Of a DNA stretch of 62,775 nt, positions 1-9,637 are shown piece after piece. A model generated the notes under the pieces. It was not told the DNA's origin. It searched no databases and worked only from the letters and a program-made list of their open reading frames with translations. Both the position numbers and the translations under genes were made by a program. The DNA is taken from positions 1 through 62,775 of IMG/VR virus record IMGVR_UViG_3300046782_000740; one strand, given 5' to 3'. The stretch's first letter is position 1; every line of letters begins with the position of its first letter. The DNA is from a virus.

Positions 1-208
1 CCAGCCGCTGCCTCGGCAGCAGAGGCGATGGCGTCGTGCAGGACGCCAGCCTTCTCGGCAGGGATCGACGCCACGCGCTTAGCCATGTCCATCGTGGATG
101 CGGCGCTGGTTTTCGCCTGCGCCGCGTCGGCGGCAGCCTTGGCCGAGTCGCTCGCCCACCACGGCTGACGGGCGAAGAAGACGTCGTCGGGCATAGCCCT
201 GCCTGCCA
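1..208. repeat. Left copy of the terminal overlap (circular joint)
   Basis: These 208 bases match 62568-62775 except at position 81 (a here, g at 62648). The mismatch is a silent Ala codon change in the giant minus-strand gene. The overlap shows that the sequence closes on itself into a circle of about 62,567 bp, because the reading frame continues through the joint. It lies inside a gene, so it is more likely an assembly overlap or a circularly permuted end than a true packaging repeat. Confidence 0.9.
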
Positions 209-3200
209 GGATCTGCGCGTCGTGGGTCAGCAGCGGATGGTCGGCGTTGTACAGCACCCTATCGCCAGCAGCGATGATCTCTTCTGGCGTCATAGCCGGG
301 TTAGCGGTGGCGATGGCGTTGATGATCGTGCGCCTGAGTTGCTCGCCCGTCTGTGGCTCGTGCTTGTCGACGCCGTCCATCAGCCGTCGAGACTGCGCCT
401 CCAGATTGGCGTCGTTCAGGTCGATGGCCGCACTCTGCAGCAAGTCAATCTCTTCGTCGACGTGGTACGTGCGGTCCAGCGCCACGGCCACCGGGCTGTC
501 TGGCGACATCAGCCGCGTCTCTTCAGCAGCCAGATTGCGCGCCGCCTCGGCGTTGCCGCGTGGAGCCGCACGGGCTGCCTCAGCACTGCCCTCCTCGGCT
601 GCCTTGGCGGCTTCTGAGGTGCCGTAGCGTAGCTCGCCCGACTCGTCGGCAGCGAACTCCGCGACTGCCTTACCGGCACGTCCGAGCGCTTCGACAACAC
701 CGGGTTTGGTGGCGACGGTCGACGCCTCTTCGATGGCCTTCCTGCCTACCGCTGCCTCGCCGACACCGATGTACATCGTCGGGTCGGTGGCCATCGCCAG
801 CACTTGCTGCAGCGCCTGGCCCTCGACGGTGTCGCGGATCTCGGGCGCCTGAGCCTGCTTGACGGCCTCGACGCGCTGGTCGTTGAGGTACTGCAGCACC
901 TCGCCGCCCACCCCGAGCACGTCGCCTGGACTCTGGATGCCGGTGTCCGCGACGCGCGCGCTGACGCTTCCGGGGTCGGCGGGCTTGCTGGCGCTCGCCT
1001 TCAGCGCGTCGAGGTCGTAGCCCATCGAGCGCAGGTAGCTCACCGACGCCTCTGCCCCAGGCAGCATCTCAGGGATAGCAGTGGTTGGATCAATCGCTCG
1101 TTCGAGGTGCTGCGCCGTCTCGGCTGCCTGCTGAGCCTCGGGCGTTTTGGCGTAGTCTGAGAACGCCTGCCCGAGTTGTTGACCGGCCTGGAACGCACCC
1201 GTCCCCACCTGCACCGCTGCTCCAGCGGCGGTCGCAGGGAGATCGGTCAGCGCCTGGCCCGCGTCGTTGAGCGCACTCAGCGCCTCGGGGGCCTTCTCGG
1301 GAATCTGGCTGGCGAGGTCAGATACCCCCTGCGCCACGGCGGCGCCTGGCGTCGCGGTGTTCAGCGCCTGTGCCGTATCGCCGATGGTGCCTGCCGTATC
1401 CGCCACGGTCTGGGGTAGCTGTTGTGCGCCTTGCACAACGTCGCCCGCCTTGTCGGCGATGCCGCGCCCGAGCGAACCGAGCCCGCTGAACGCGCCGCCA
1501 AGGGTCTCACCGGCGCCTGAAGCCAGGTCGCTGCCGAGCGTACCGGCCTGCGCGCTGGCGTTGAACTTCGACGCCATGTCGCCAACTCCACCCGCGAGGG
1601 CCTCGGCGGGCTTGGCGAAGAGCGCGCTCGCGGCGGCGACGGGCACAGGTGGGGCAGCCGACTTGGTGGGATCGTCTGCCCCCAGCGCTGTTGAGGGCGG
1701 CGTGCTCGCGTCGAACGGCGTCTGCTGGAGCTTCTCGAAGTTGCCCGTCGACGGATTGAAGAACGTCTCTGCGGCGTCGTCCTGGCCCGCCCCCATGTGC
1801 TTGGCCACGGCCTCTTCGATCATGGTGCGCAGCGCCTGTTCGAGAGGTGAGCCGGAAGGCTTGTCCTGACCCGCGCCGATCTCGGGCTTCGCCATGCGAC
1901 GGAACACTGGCTTGAAGGTGCTGGGGTTGAGTTGGTCGTACTCGCCCACGGCACCGCCCGTGGCCTTGTCGTAGCGGGCCTCGTAGGTGCGCCCGTCGCC
2001 CAGATAGAACCCCACGTGCGGGTACGTCACCCCGCGCTGCTCGGGGTCGTTGTACCGATAGAAGATCAGGTCTCCCGCCTGCTCCTCACCCGAGTTCACG
2101 GGCGCCGTCTCGTCGAACATCCTGTCCGTAAACGGGCTCAGCTTGTAGCCCTGGCGCGCTGCCACCGACGACACGAACGAGGAGCAGTCGTACGCGGGGT
2201 GATCCCCCGGGTCTGACGACATGTCGTTCTCTCGACCAGCAGCCATCTTGTACGGCTTGCCCAGGTCGGGCTGTACCAGATCCGACAGGCTGGGGCTGGG
2301 AGCAGGCGTGGGCGCGCCGCCCAGGTGCTGCGTCAGGTCAGGGTCGGGGTTGATCTCGTCCTGGCCAGAGCCCATGCGGTCGTTGCCCCCACCGGGGGTC
2401 TCGCCCAGACCCATACCGGTGCTGGAGCCGAGCAGCACGCCGTTCTTCTCGTCGGTCGAGCCCATGTCCTCGGTGACCATCGCCCCCGAAGCCAGCATGC
2501 CCTGCAAGATCTGATGCCCAGCGTGCGCGATGATGTGCCACTCGACCATCGAGTCGCCGGTCTGGCCCTGCGGTTTGGAGGGGCTGTTGGTGTTGGCGTA
2601 GCTGGCCAGGCTCGTATCGACCCCAGGCACACGCCTGAACTGTGCGCCCTTCCACAGTGGGGTAATGTCGACGCCGCCGTTGGGGTTGATCGAGGAGTCG
2701 TGCAGCATCATCCCGTTGCCCGCGTAGATGCCGACGTGCTGCTCGTGCGGGTCGCCCTGGTTCATGTTGTACATGACGAGGTCGCCCGGCGAAGCTTCAT
2801 CCGACGAGATAGATTGCGTGGCGTCCCAGATCGAGCCTGTGTAGGCAGGCAGCTTGACGCCCGTGGCTTGCTGGTAGGCCCAGGCAACGAACCCGGAGCA
2901 GTCCGAGCCCGAGAAATTGGGGTCGAAATTGCTTCTTCCGCCCGAGCCGCCCCAGACGTATTTACTGCCGATGGCCGTCGAGCCCACGTCGATCACCGAC
3001 GGCACGCCCGTGCGTCCCGACTCGGTCGGGTTGAAGCGCGTCGTGCCCTGTGCGGCGCTGCCCGTGCCGTCGATCCCGTCGCCGATGCTGATGATCTTGT
3101 CGGCCCACTTCGGATCGGTTGCATAGCCGGCGTCAGCGACCATGCGGACGAAGCCGCGCCAGTCGTTGGGCTGCTTCTGCAGGTAATCCAGCGCGGGCTG

Positions 3201-4007
3201 GTAGCGCGGGTTGGTCTTCAGGAAGGTGACAAAGTCGTTCGCCGATTCCCCGTAGCCGCCGTACGCCCTGAAGGTGTCGTTGATGTTGACCTTCTGGCCG
3301 TTGATGACCTCCCACGTGCCGACCTGGCCCGTGTTGGCGCCCGTGTTGGGGTTGGATCCCTTGATGCCGAAGTAGTTGTTGCCCGCCTGAGCGGTGCCCC
3401 AACCCGTCTCGTTACCGGGGATAGCGAGCAGCACCTGATACGGAATACCGGTCTGCTGCGAGATGCTCAGTGCCGTTGGAGCGTTCTGCTCGACAAACGA
3501 CACCATGCTCGACGAAGGCGCCGAGCGGGCTGCAGACGAGGGCCCTTGAGGAGGAGGCGCTTTCGCACCAGTTGCTACCCTCGCCTGCGTGCTCGAACGA
3601 TCTGGCGCTGGTGCGGTAGGGAGCACACCCCCACCGGTAGCGGCCTGATCAGTAGAAGGAGCCTCGATGGACGTCTTCGGCTCTTCTGGAACTGTAGCAG
3701 CAGCAGGGGGCTCCGTCAAGTTTTCGGTTGGTGCACTAGCCTGCGTGCTGCTGAGGTTCAAGTCAAGCGGTACAGCCGGGGCCGTGAGTGTAGGCACAGT
3801 TGGGGTGTGCTGGATTGGCTCGTAATTCCCCGTGCTGGGGTTGAGGAACATGTCGCCGTCGTCCGCACCTGCCCCCACCTCGGGGGGCACGGCCCAGGCT
3901 TTGACCAGATGCACCTTGCCGTCGGGCTTGGGCGCCCAGCCAGCCCGGGTACGTAGCGACGATCCCCGCTCTACAGGGTCAGACGCGAGCCAGTTCGGTA
4001 CGGGCAC
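1..4007 (-). CDS. Giant virion protein, N-terminal 1335 residues: glucosaminidase plus two NlpC/P60 domains (continues at 62567)
   Basis: I checked every codon of this frame from 4007 to 1 and found no stop. With the part at 58619-62567 it gives one protein of about 2651 aa. In order there are: a Pro/Thr/Ala-rich linker; a glucosaminidase-like domain (residues about 168-310); an NlpC/P60 domain (about 345-440) with DCSGF Cys370 and His424; and a second NlpC/P60 domain (about 580-685) with YDCSSF Cys608 and His664. An Ala-rich helical stretch follows. The start is taken as the GTG directly after the TGA of the 1779-aa gene, with a weak GGGGA upstream; the first in-frame ATG is at 3851. Two stretches share an FxNPSTGN[YF]E motif. 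By family, these domains cut peptidoglycan, so I infer an ejected internal virion protein that opens the wall during DNA entry. Confidence 0.85.
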   Translation of the reverse strand, partial: MPVPNWLASDPVERGSSLRTRAGWAPKPDGKVHLVKAWAVPPEVGAGADDGDMFLNPSTGNYEPIQHTPTVPTLTAPAVPLDLNLSSTQASAPTENLTEPPAAATVPEEPKTSIEAPSTDQAATGGGVLPTAPAPDRSSTQARVATGAKAPPPQGPSSAARSAPSSSMVSFVEQNAPTALSISQQTGIPYQVLLAIPGNETGWGTAQAGNNYFGIKGSNPNTGANTGQVGTWEVINGQKVNINDTFRAYGGYGESANDFVTFLKTNPRYQPALDYLQKQPNDWRGFVRMVADAGYATDPKWADKIISIGDGIDGTGSAAQGTTRFNPTESGRTGVPSVIDVGSTAIGSKYVWGGSGGRSNFDPNFSGSDCSGFVAWAYQQATGVKLPAYTGSIWDATQSISSDEASPGDLVMYNMNQGDPHEQHVGIYAGNGMMLHDSSINPNGGVDITPLWKGAQFRRVPGVDTSLASYANTNSPSKPQGQTGDSMVEWHIIAHAGHQILQGMLASGAMVTEDMGSTDEKNGVLLGSSTGMGLGETPGGGNDRMGSGQDEINPDPDLTQHLGGAPTPAPSPSLSDLVQPDLGKPYKMAAGRENDMSSDPGDHPAYDCSSFVSSVAARQGYKLSPFTDRMFDETAPVNSGEEQAGDLIFYRYNDPEQRGVTYPHVGFYLGDGRTYEARYDKATGGAVGEYDQLNPSTFKPVFRRMAKPEIGAGQDKPSGSPLEQALRTMIEEAVAKHMGAGQDDAAETFFNPSTGNFEKLQQTPFDASTPPSTALGADDPTKSAAPPVPVAAASALFAKPAEALAGGVGDMASKFNASAQAGTLGSDLASGAGETLGGAFSGLGSLGRGIADKAGDVVQGAQQLPQTVADTAGTIGDTAQALNTATPGAAVAQGVSDLASQIPEKAPEALSALNDAGQALTDLPATAAGAAVQVGTGAFQAGQQLGQAFSDYAKTPEAQQAAETAQHLERAIDPTTAIPEMLPGAEASVSYLRSMGYDLDALKASASKPADPGSVSARVADTGIQSPGDVLGVGGEVLQYLNDQRVEAVKQAQAPEIRDTVEGQALQQVLAMATDPTMYIGVGEAAVGRKAIEEASTVATKPGVVEALGRAGKAVAEFAADESGELRYGTSEAAKAAEEGSAEAARAAPRGNAEAARNLAAEETRLMSPDSPVAVALDRTYHVDEEIDLLQSAAIDLNDANLEAQSRRLMDGVDKHEPQTGEQLRRTIINAIATANPAMTPEEIIAAGDRVLYNADHPLLTHDAQILAGRAMPDDVFFARQPWWASDSAKAAADAAQAKTSAASTMDMAKRVASIPAEKAGVLHDAIASAAEAAA

Positions 4008-7000
4008 TCAGCCAGCAATCCCCGATGTGCCTTGAGAATACTGCTGTTTGACCTGGGGCGCCTGGGCCTGCGACCACTGACGGTTCTGCTGATCCCAGAA
4101 GTTCTGCGGCGTCTGGCCGAAGATGTCAGCGGTCATCTCCGCGCCCGCACGACCGACTGCTCCACCGGCTGCCGACTGCATGCGCGTGACGTTGGGGTCT
4201 AGCCCCTGCTGCAGGAAGTTGCCTGCCAGGTCGTTCGACTGCTGCGCCCACACGCCAGGCCCGAGCGCTTCCTGATCGGTACGGTAGGCAGCCTTCTGGA
4301 ACGGATCCCAACTCTGCCACTGCTGCGCCGTGATCGGCTGGCCTGTGCCGCCCGCTGGCGTGGTCGAGCCCTGCTGTGGAAGCTGCCCACCAGGCTGCGC
4401 AGCACCGGTGCTGCCCGCAGCGACGCTGCCCTGCGCGCCTCCACCAGGGTTGTAGCCAGCCGAGCCGAAGCCTGTGTAGTTGGGCGTGTTCTCGACGCCG
4501 TACTTGGTCGGGTCGTACGGCTGCAGGATCGAGTTGATCAGGTTCGACAGGTTCTGACCGCCGACGGCCTGACCCTGATAGCCGGGACCAGGGGTCATGC
4601 CCTGCAGCTTCTGCAGCCACGGGTTCTGCAGCGCGCTGCCCAGGATGTCCATCTTGTTCTTCTGCGTGGTCTGCCAGTCGGTGAACGCCTGCGAGCCCTC
4701 CTGCAGGTAGACCTTGTTGCCCTCGGACATCTCGGTCATCTTGATCTGGGTCGCGTCGCGCATCTGCTCGATGTCTTTGGTGGACTGGATCTGCTCGCGC
4801 TGAATCTTCTCGGACTCCTGATTGTGGCGCTCGTTCTCGGCGTTGATCTCCTGCTGGCGCTTGTCCTGATCCTGATGGATAGCCCAGTCCTGATCAATCT
4901 TCTTGAGCGTCTCGTTGTGCCGGTTGTCCTCGTTGGTCTTGTTCTGTTCTTCGATGGCCTTGTCGTTGCGGATCTTCTCGTCGATCTGCCTGTTCAGGGC
5001 GTCGATCTGGGCCTGCTGGCTGGGGGTCATGGCGACCGCACCAGCACCGGCGCCCATACCCCACTCGCCGCCCGCACCCATATCCGAGGCGTCTCGGGAG
5101 ATGGCCCTGTCGTCCCAGAGGTTCTGGTTGCCCGTGCCCATCTGCTGCTGATCTGTCGGCTGCTGCTGTTGCTGTGGCTGCTGACCCAGCGGCTGTTGCT
5201 GCGGCGGCGGCTGTTGACCTACCGGTTGCTGCTGCTGCCGCTTCACCGACTGCACGCTTGCGGTGATCGGCGACTGCTGGTTGCCGTTGCCCCAGAAGCT
5301 CTGCTTGTCCTTCTGCTCGTACAGATCCCAGCGCGAGTCAGCGTTGTCCTGCCCGCCGCCCATCGGGGGCTGCTGGGGAGGTGGTGCGCCAGGCTGCGGG
5401 GGCATCGGCGGGGAGCCGCCAGACGGAGAACTGGATCCGCCGGGCGGGCCCATCATCTGAGTCCCTGGCACAGGTGGGAGCGAGGCCATGGACCCAAGCG
5501 CGCCCGTCGGGTCGACAGGCTGACCTTGCGGGTCGCGCACCGCCCAGTGTAAGTGAGAGCCGGTGGTGTTGCCCGTCGAACCGACCTGGGTCGCCAGGTT
5601 CTGACCTTTGGCTACCTGCGCGCCGCGATACAACTCGGTGCTCTTGAGGTGCCCCAGCTTGTGCAGCGTGCCGTCGTTGCCGCGAATCATGACCACGAGG
5701 CCGAGCCCCTCTGGGTCGTCCTCGATGCTCTCGACCATGCCGTCGACGGGGGCGATGGTGTCGGTGCCCTCGGGCGCCTGCAGATCGACCCCACTGTGCA
5801 CGGGCTCGCCCTGGTTCATCTCCTGGCCGAAGCGATGCCCGATGCCCGCCACGTCCCCTGGCGGTACCGGTGGCGTCCAGCCAGGGGAGCCAGGGCCAGG
5901 TGTACCTCCTGGCCCTGGCATGGCACCAGCGTTCGGCGGAGAGCCAGGCGCAGGAGCCCCTGGAGAGGGTACCCCACCCGCCGTGGGTGGAGGGGCCCCA
6001 CCAGCGGGCGGAGCCCCGCCCATCTGACCGCGCAGCATTTCGATGTCAGGCGGGACGCCTGGCGGCAAGCCGCCTGGCGCACCGCCCCCAGCAGCAGGCG
6101 GCGGGGGGGAATCCGCGCCTGCACCAAAGAAGCTCAGGCCAGGCATCCCAGGCAGCTTGGGTTGAGGCACGGGCGGCGCGTGCCCCCCGCCCTGCGGCAG
6201 CGGCGTCACGGGCGGCGCGTGGCCCTGGCCCTGGCCCAGGCTCTGCTGCTTCTTCTGGAACTCGTCCCACCAACTGGGGTTTCCCGTAGGTGGCGTGACC
6301 TCGGGCGTGTGCCCGAGCGGCGGACCCTGCTCCACAGGGGTTGAGTTATTGCGCTCAGGTTCCCTGTGGACATCATCCGGCTCCGCGCGGATCCACTCTC
6401 TGGGATCCGTCGGCGGCAAGTCCCACGGGAGTTGCGGGTACTTCTGCGATTCTCCCTTGGGCGGATCAAAGGGAGTCTCAGGCTCGGTCCCGCCGTACCC
6501 CTGAGTGACGTCTCGCCAGTCACCTATATCCGGCTTCTGCGTAAAGGGGTCTGGCGGGAGCGGGGCTTCAGGCGGCGGCTTCTCCTGCTCACTCCACGCC
6601 GCTTCGTCCTCTGCACGGCTTGCCTCTTCGTCCTCATCCGCACCAGACGTGGGATTCCACGCCTCGCCTCGCATCGGCTCGTCTTTCGGCTGGTCGTGCT
6701 GGTCCTGCTGGTGCGGGTTTTCGAGCCCGCGCATCGCCTCGTCGTAGCGTCGCTGGACCTCGTCCTTGTGGGCCTGCTCGTCGCCAGGCTGCGCTGGGGG
6801 CTCGCTGCTGCCCCACGACTTCGGGTCGAGCGGATGGAAGTCGATACCGGCGCCCATCTTCGGGGTCCAGCCCTCGTGGCCCGCGCCGATGTCGATGGCC
6901 GTGCCGAGCCCGAGCGGGTCGCCGAGCTTCTCGAAGTCGGAGCCGAGCATGTTGGGCGAGTTGCTCTGCTCGGCGTCGGGCTGCTGCGAGGGCTGCAGAT

Positions 7001-9347
7001 CGACGCGCTTCTTGGACTTGGGATCCCAGATGCCGAAGCTCTCGGAGTTGCCGGAGTCAGCACCGGCACCCTCGTCGATCTGGGCCTGATTCTCGATGTC
7101 GAGCGGGTTGTCCTCGTTGAGCCCCAGCACGTTCCTGGCCTTGGCGGCAGCGGCAATCTGCTCGGGAGTGGCGACCGTGCCCAGCCGACGCGGGTCGTTG
7201 ATGTCGACGGTGCCCGTCAGCCCTGCCTGCGTTGCCTGTTCGTTACCCGCTGGGGTGCGGCCCTGCTCCTGATCGGCGCGCTGCCAGTCGGAAGCGCCAG
7301 GCGTCCAACCTGTCTTGTTCTCTTCAGCCGGCTTAGCTGTCTCAGTTGGGGCAGCCGCCGCCGTCGTCGCCGTCGGTGCGGGGGTGGGTGCCCCCGTCGC
7401 TGCTGCGGATGGAGCAGGGGTGCTGGCAGCAGGGGTGGACTTGTCGGTACCGCCCGAGCGTATCTCCTTGATCTGGTCCATCAGATCGTTGTAGACAGCC
7501 ATGCCGCGCTCGTCGGTGCCCGTGTCGTAGTGCTTGACGCCGCGCGATCCGCCGTAGTCGATATCCGTCTGCATACCCGGCGGCATGTAGATGTCCGTCG
7601 AGGTCATGATCGGCTTCGGGTTGGCGATGTCGTAGGCCGTCTTCTCGATCCGCGAGATGGCCTCGGCGCGCGTGACCTTGCCGGTCTTGATATCCTCTTC
7701 GAGCTTCTGCCTGTCGAGCGGCGCCTTCAGCAGATCGTCCCTGGCCTTGGCCGCGTCGGCCTGCAGCTTCTCCAGCGTGGCCTGTTGGGTCGGCAGGTAG
7801 AACTGGCTTTCGTCGATGGTCTGCAGCGTCTTCTTCGGGTCGCGCGGGTCGTACTGCACGGTCTTGCCGTTGATCGTGTCGACCTTCATGTCGTGCGGCG
7901 GCTCGTACGCCACGCTGGGAGATTCGCCAGGAGCGGTCGGCAGCTTGACCACGGCGTTGCCGACGACCTTGTAGCCGTTCTCGACGTCTGCCGGACCCAG
8001 CGGAGAGGTATCGCCAGTGTTCTTGTTGATCAGCCACATCTGACCGCTGGCGTCTTTCTGGGTGTCGTAGATGCTGGCCGTGGATAGCGAGGTCGCCGAC
8101 TTCAGGTTCTGAATGTCGACCTTGCCCTGCTGCAGCGAGTTGGCCTGTTGCTTGGCAGCGGCCTGCGCCGTGGCGGTCGCCTCGGGATCTGGATCCCACT
8201 TTGTACCGTCGGCGCTGAGCTTGAAGACCTGTGTATACGTGGTGCCCGGGAAGATGGTCTTGACGTTGCCCGCCTGACCAGGCGTGACGGTCTTGGGGGT
8301 CGCGGGCTTCTGGCTGACGCCCAGGTCGAACTTGTTGTTGGGATCCTTCTTGTCGACGAGGAAGCGGTGCATCAACCCGTCGTCGCCCCGAAGCTCGGTG
8401 GGGAAGTGCGTATCGGGCCCGACCCCCGCGCCCGTCATCTGCTTGCGTACATCAGGCGGGTACGGCACGAAGTCGGTCGTACCTTTGATTGGGTCAGGAT
8501 TACCAGGCAGGAAGTAACCCATCGGCACGGGTGGTTTGGACTTGTCGTTCGGATCGTCGGGAACTTGCCAGGCAGACTGGTACCTGCCGTCGGCGCCCTT
8601 CCTGAACTCGACGTGATAGCCGGGCAACGCGGCGATGCCGTTGGCTGCAGCAATGTCAGATTCACCCGGCTCTGGGAAATACTTCGAGGGGGCAGCGGGC
8701 GCTCCAGCCGTAGCCGCAGCAGGAGGCGCTGGCATCTGCGTGGCGGGCTGCTGTTGCACGGGTTGGGTACCGTTCGACTGATCTGGCACCTCGTCGGTGG
8801 TGCCCGAGAAGTCAGGGCGCCTGAGCGGATCTGGTGCTTCCTGGCCAGCGCCGAAGTCCGCGCCGTTGCCGACCATCGAGCCGCGCTGCGAGAAGTCGCG
8901 CGTCTCGGGACCGGTGGCCTGCAACTGCGGGCCTGGGCCCGTGCCGTACGGGTGTGCCGAGATGGGCGGCTGGCCTGGCGAGAACGAGTTGTCGCGTGCG
9001 GACTGCGCTGGCGCGTAGCGTCCATTGCCGGTGGTGCCTGGCGGTGAGCCGGGCGAGGCAATGCCTGGGCCCATCGTCATACCCCAGTCGACGCCTGCCC
9101 CCATACCCATGCCCGCGTCGTGCGGCATCAGGCTGTAGTTCAGCTTGTCGGAGGGCGCCAACACGCCAGGGCCGTGCACCTCGTTGGTGTCGGGCGTGTA
9201 GTTGATCAGGTGCGCAGGCGCCTGGGTTCCCGGAGGGGATGCCAGCACATGTGGCTGGGGGTGTGTGAGGCCGTCCATGCCGTGCTCGGCCTGCAGCCGC
9301 TCGGCGGGTTTGTGGGACGACAGCGACGGTGGTTGCCAGAACGCCAT
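4008..9347 (-). CDS. Giant virion protein with M23 endopeptidase domain (1779 aa)
   Basis: Mostly disordered Pro/Gln/Gly-rich sequence around one folded enzyme domain. Residues about 1145-1290 form a lysostaphin-type M23 zinc peptidase: His1184 and Asp1188 (HSGVD) and the HLH pair at 1265-1267 are all present, so it should be active on peptide cross-links. Residues about 1440-1570 are a charged coiled coil. Short GAG-x-[DE] motifs recur through the linkers and in the next gene. The start overlaps the previous stop (TGATG). The TGA at 4008 is followed in the same frame by the 2651-aa giant. By position and domains, an internal or tail-tip protein acting on the cell wall at entry. Confidence 0.9.
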   Translation of the reverse strand: MAFWQPPSLSSHKPAERLQAEHGMDGLTHPQPHVLASPPGTQAPAHLINYTPDTNEVHGPGVLAPSDKLNYSLMPHDAGMGMGAGVDWGMTMGPGIASPGSPPGTTGNGRYAPAQSARDNSFSPGQPPISAHPYGTGPGPQLQATGPETRDFSQRGSMVGNGADFGAGQEAPDPLRRPDFSGTTDEVPDQSNGTQPVQQQPATQMPAPPAAATAGAPAAPSKYFPEPGESDIAAANGIAALPGYHVEFRKGADGRYQSAWQVPDDPNDKSKPPVPMGYFLPGNPDPIKGTTDFVPYPPDVRKQMTGAGVGPDTHFPTELRGDDGLMHRFLVDKKDPNNKFDLGVSQKPATPKTVTPGQAGNVKTIFPGTTYTQVFKLSADGTKWDPDPEATATAQAAAKQQANSLQQGKVDIQNLKSATSLSTASIYDTQKDASGQMWLINKNTGDTSPLGPADVENGYKVVGNAVVKLPTAPGESPSVAYEPPHDMKVDTINGKTVQYDPRDPKKTLQTIDESQFYLPTQQATLEKLQADAAKARDDLLKAPLDRQKLEEDIKTGKVTRAEAISRIEKTAYDIANPKPIMTSTDIYMPPGMQTDIDYGGSRGVKHYDTGTDERGMAVYNDLMDQIKEIRSGGTDKSTPAASTPAPSAAATGAPTPAPTATTAAAAPTETAKPAEENKTGWTPGASDWQRADQEQGRTPAGNEQATQAGLTGTVDINDPRRLGTVATPEQIAAAAKARNVLGLNEDNPLDIENQAQIDEGAGADSGNSESFGIWDPKSKKRVDLQPSQQPDAEQSNSPNMLGSDFEKLGDPLGLGTAIDIGAGHEGWTPKMGAGIDFHPLDPKSWGSSEPPAQPGDEQAHKDEVQRRYDEAMRGLENPHQQDQHDQPKDEPMRGEAWNPTSGADEDEEASRAEDEAAWSEQEKPPPEAPLPPDPFTQKPDIGDWRDVTQGYGGTEPETPFDPPKGESQKYPQLPWDLPPTDPREWIRAEPDDVHREPERNNSTPVEQGPPLGHTPEVTPPTGNPSWWDEFQKKQQSLGQGQGHAPPVTPLPQGGGHAPPVPQPKLPGMPGLSFFGAGADSPPPPAAGGGAPGGLPPGVPPDIEMLRGQMGGAPPAGGAPPPTAGGVPSPGAPAPGSPPNAGAMPGPGGTPGPGSPGWTPPVPPGDVAGIGHRFGQEMNQGEPVHSGVDLQAPEGTDTIAPVDGMVESIEDDPEGLGLVVMIRGNDGTLHKLGHLKSTELYRGAQVAKGQNLATQVGSTGNTTGSHLHWAVRDPQGQPVDPTGALGSMASLPPVPGTQMMGPPGGSSSPSGGSPPMPPQPGAPPPQQPPMGGGQDNADSRWDLYEQKDKQSFWGNGNQQSPITASVQSVKRQQQQPVGQQPPPQQQPLGQQPQQQQQPTDQQQMGTGNQNLWDDRAISRDASDMGAGGEWGMGAGAGAVAMTPSQQAQIDALNRQIDEKIRNDKAIEEQNKTNEDNRHNETLKKIDQDWAIHQDQDKRQQEINAENERHNQESEKIQREQIQSTKDIEQMRDATQIKMTEMSEGNKVYLQEGSQAFTDWQTTQKNKMDILGSALQNPWLQKLQGMTPGPGYQGQAVGGQNLSNLINSILQPYDPTKYGVENTPNYTGFGSAGYNPGGGAQGSVAAGSTGAAQPGGQLPQQGSTTPAGGTGQPITAQQWQSWDPFQKAAYRTDQEALGPGVWAQQSNDLAGNFLQQGLDPNVTRMQSAAGGAVGRAGAEMTADIFGQTPQNFWDQQNRQWSQAQAPQVKQQYSQGTSGIAG

Positions 9348-9637
9348 CAGTCCTGCTCCATCCGCTTGTGCATGCGCTTGATGGGCCTACCCGTGCGTCC
9401 GTCGATCAATTCAACCACGCCTAAACCTTCGGCGCCGACGCCGTCGATGCGTTCGATGAACGGCTCAGGGGCCTGTCCAGGCCCCACGAGCCGCTCATCC
9501 ATGAACGCCCGCGTCCCGGGTTGAGGCTGCTGGAGTAGCCCGTGGCCTGGGGGTGCGGGGTGTAGCTCCGCTTCGGGGGTAGCGGAGTAGACGTCGTGCA
9601 GCTTGCGCATCGCGGCGCGGAAGTCACTGTTTGGCAT
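9347..9637 (-). CDS. Small structural-operon protein of unknown function (96 aa)
   Basis: The start is chosen as the ATG at 9637, which lies inside the end of the 77-aa gene (14 bases overlap), rather than an upstream ATG in a region that only looks like a shadow. The protein has a short helical N-terminus, a Pro-rich middle and a compact C-terminus rich in Gly, Val and basic residues. It ends in TGATG overlap with the M23 giant, so the two are probably translationally coupled. No recognised family. Confidence 0.7.
   Translation of the reverse strand: MPNSDFRAAMRKLHDVYSATPEAELHPAPPGHGLLQQPQPGTRAFMDERLVGPGQAPEPFIERIDGVGAEGLGVVELIDGRTGRPIKRMHKRMEQD

Noticed and set aside
1-208. True direct terminal repeat of a T7-like genome
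   Set aside because: It lies inside a single gene and differs at one base; an assembly overlap of a circular or permuted genome explains it better.
2325-3956. A + strand frame of 543 codons
   Set aside because: Antisense shadow of the giant gene with its two NlpC/P60 domains.
6366-8087. A + strand frame of 573 codons
   Set aside because: Antisense to the M23 giant; Leu/Arg/Val-rich composition typical of a shadow frame.
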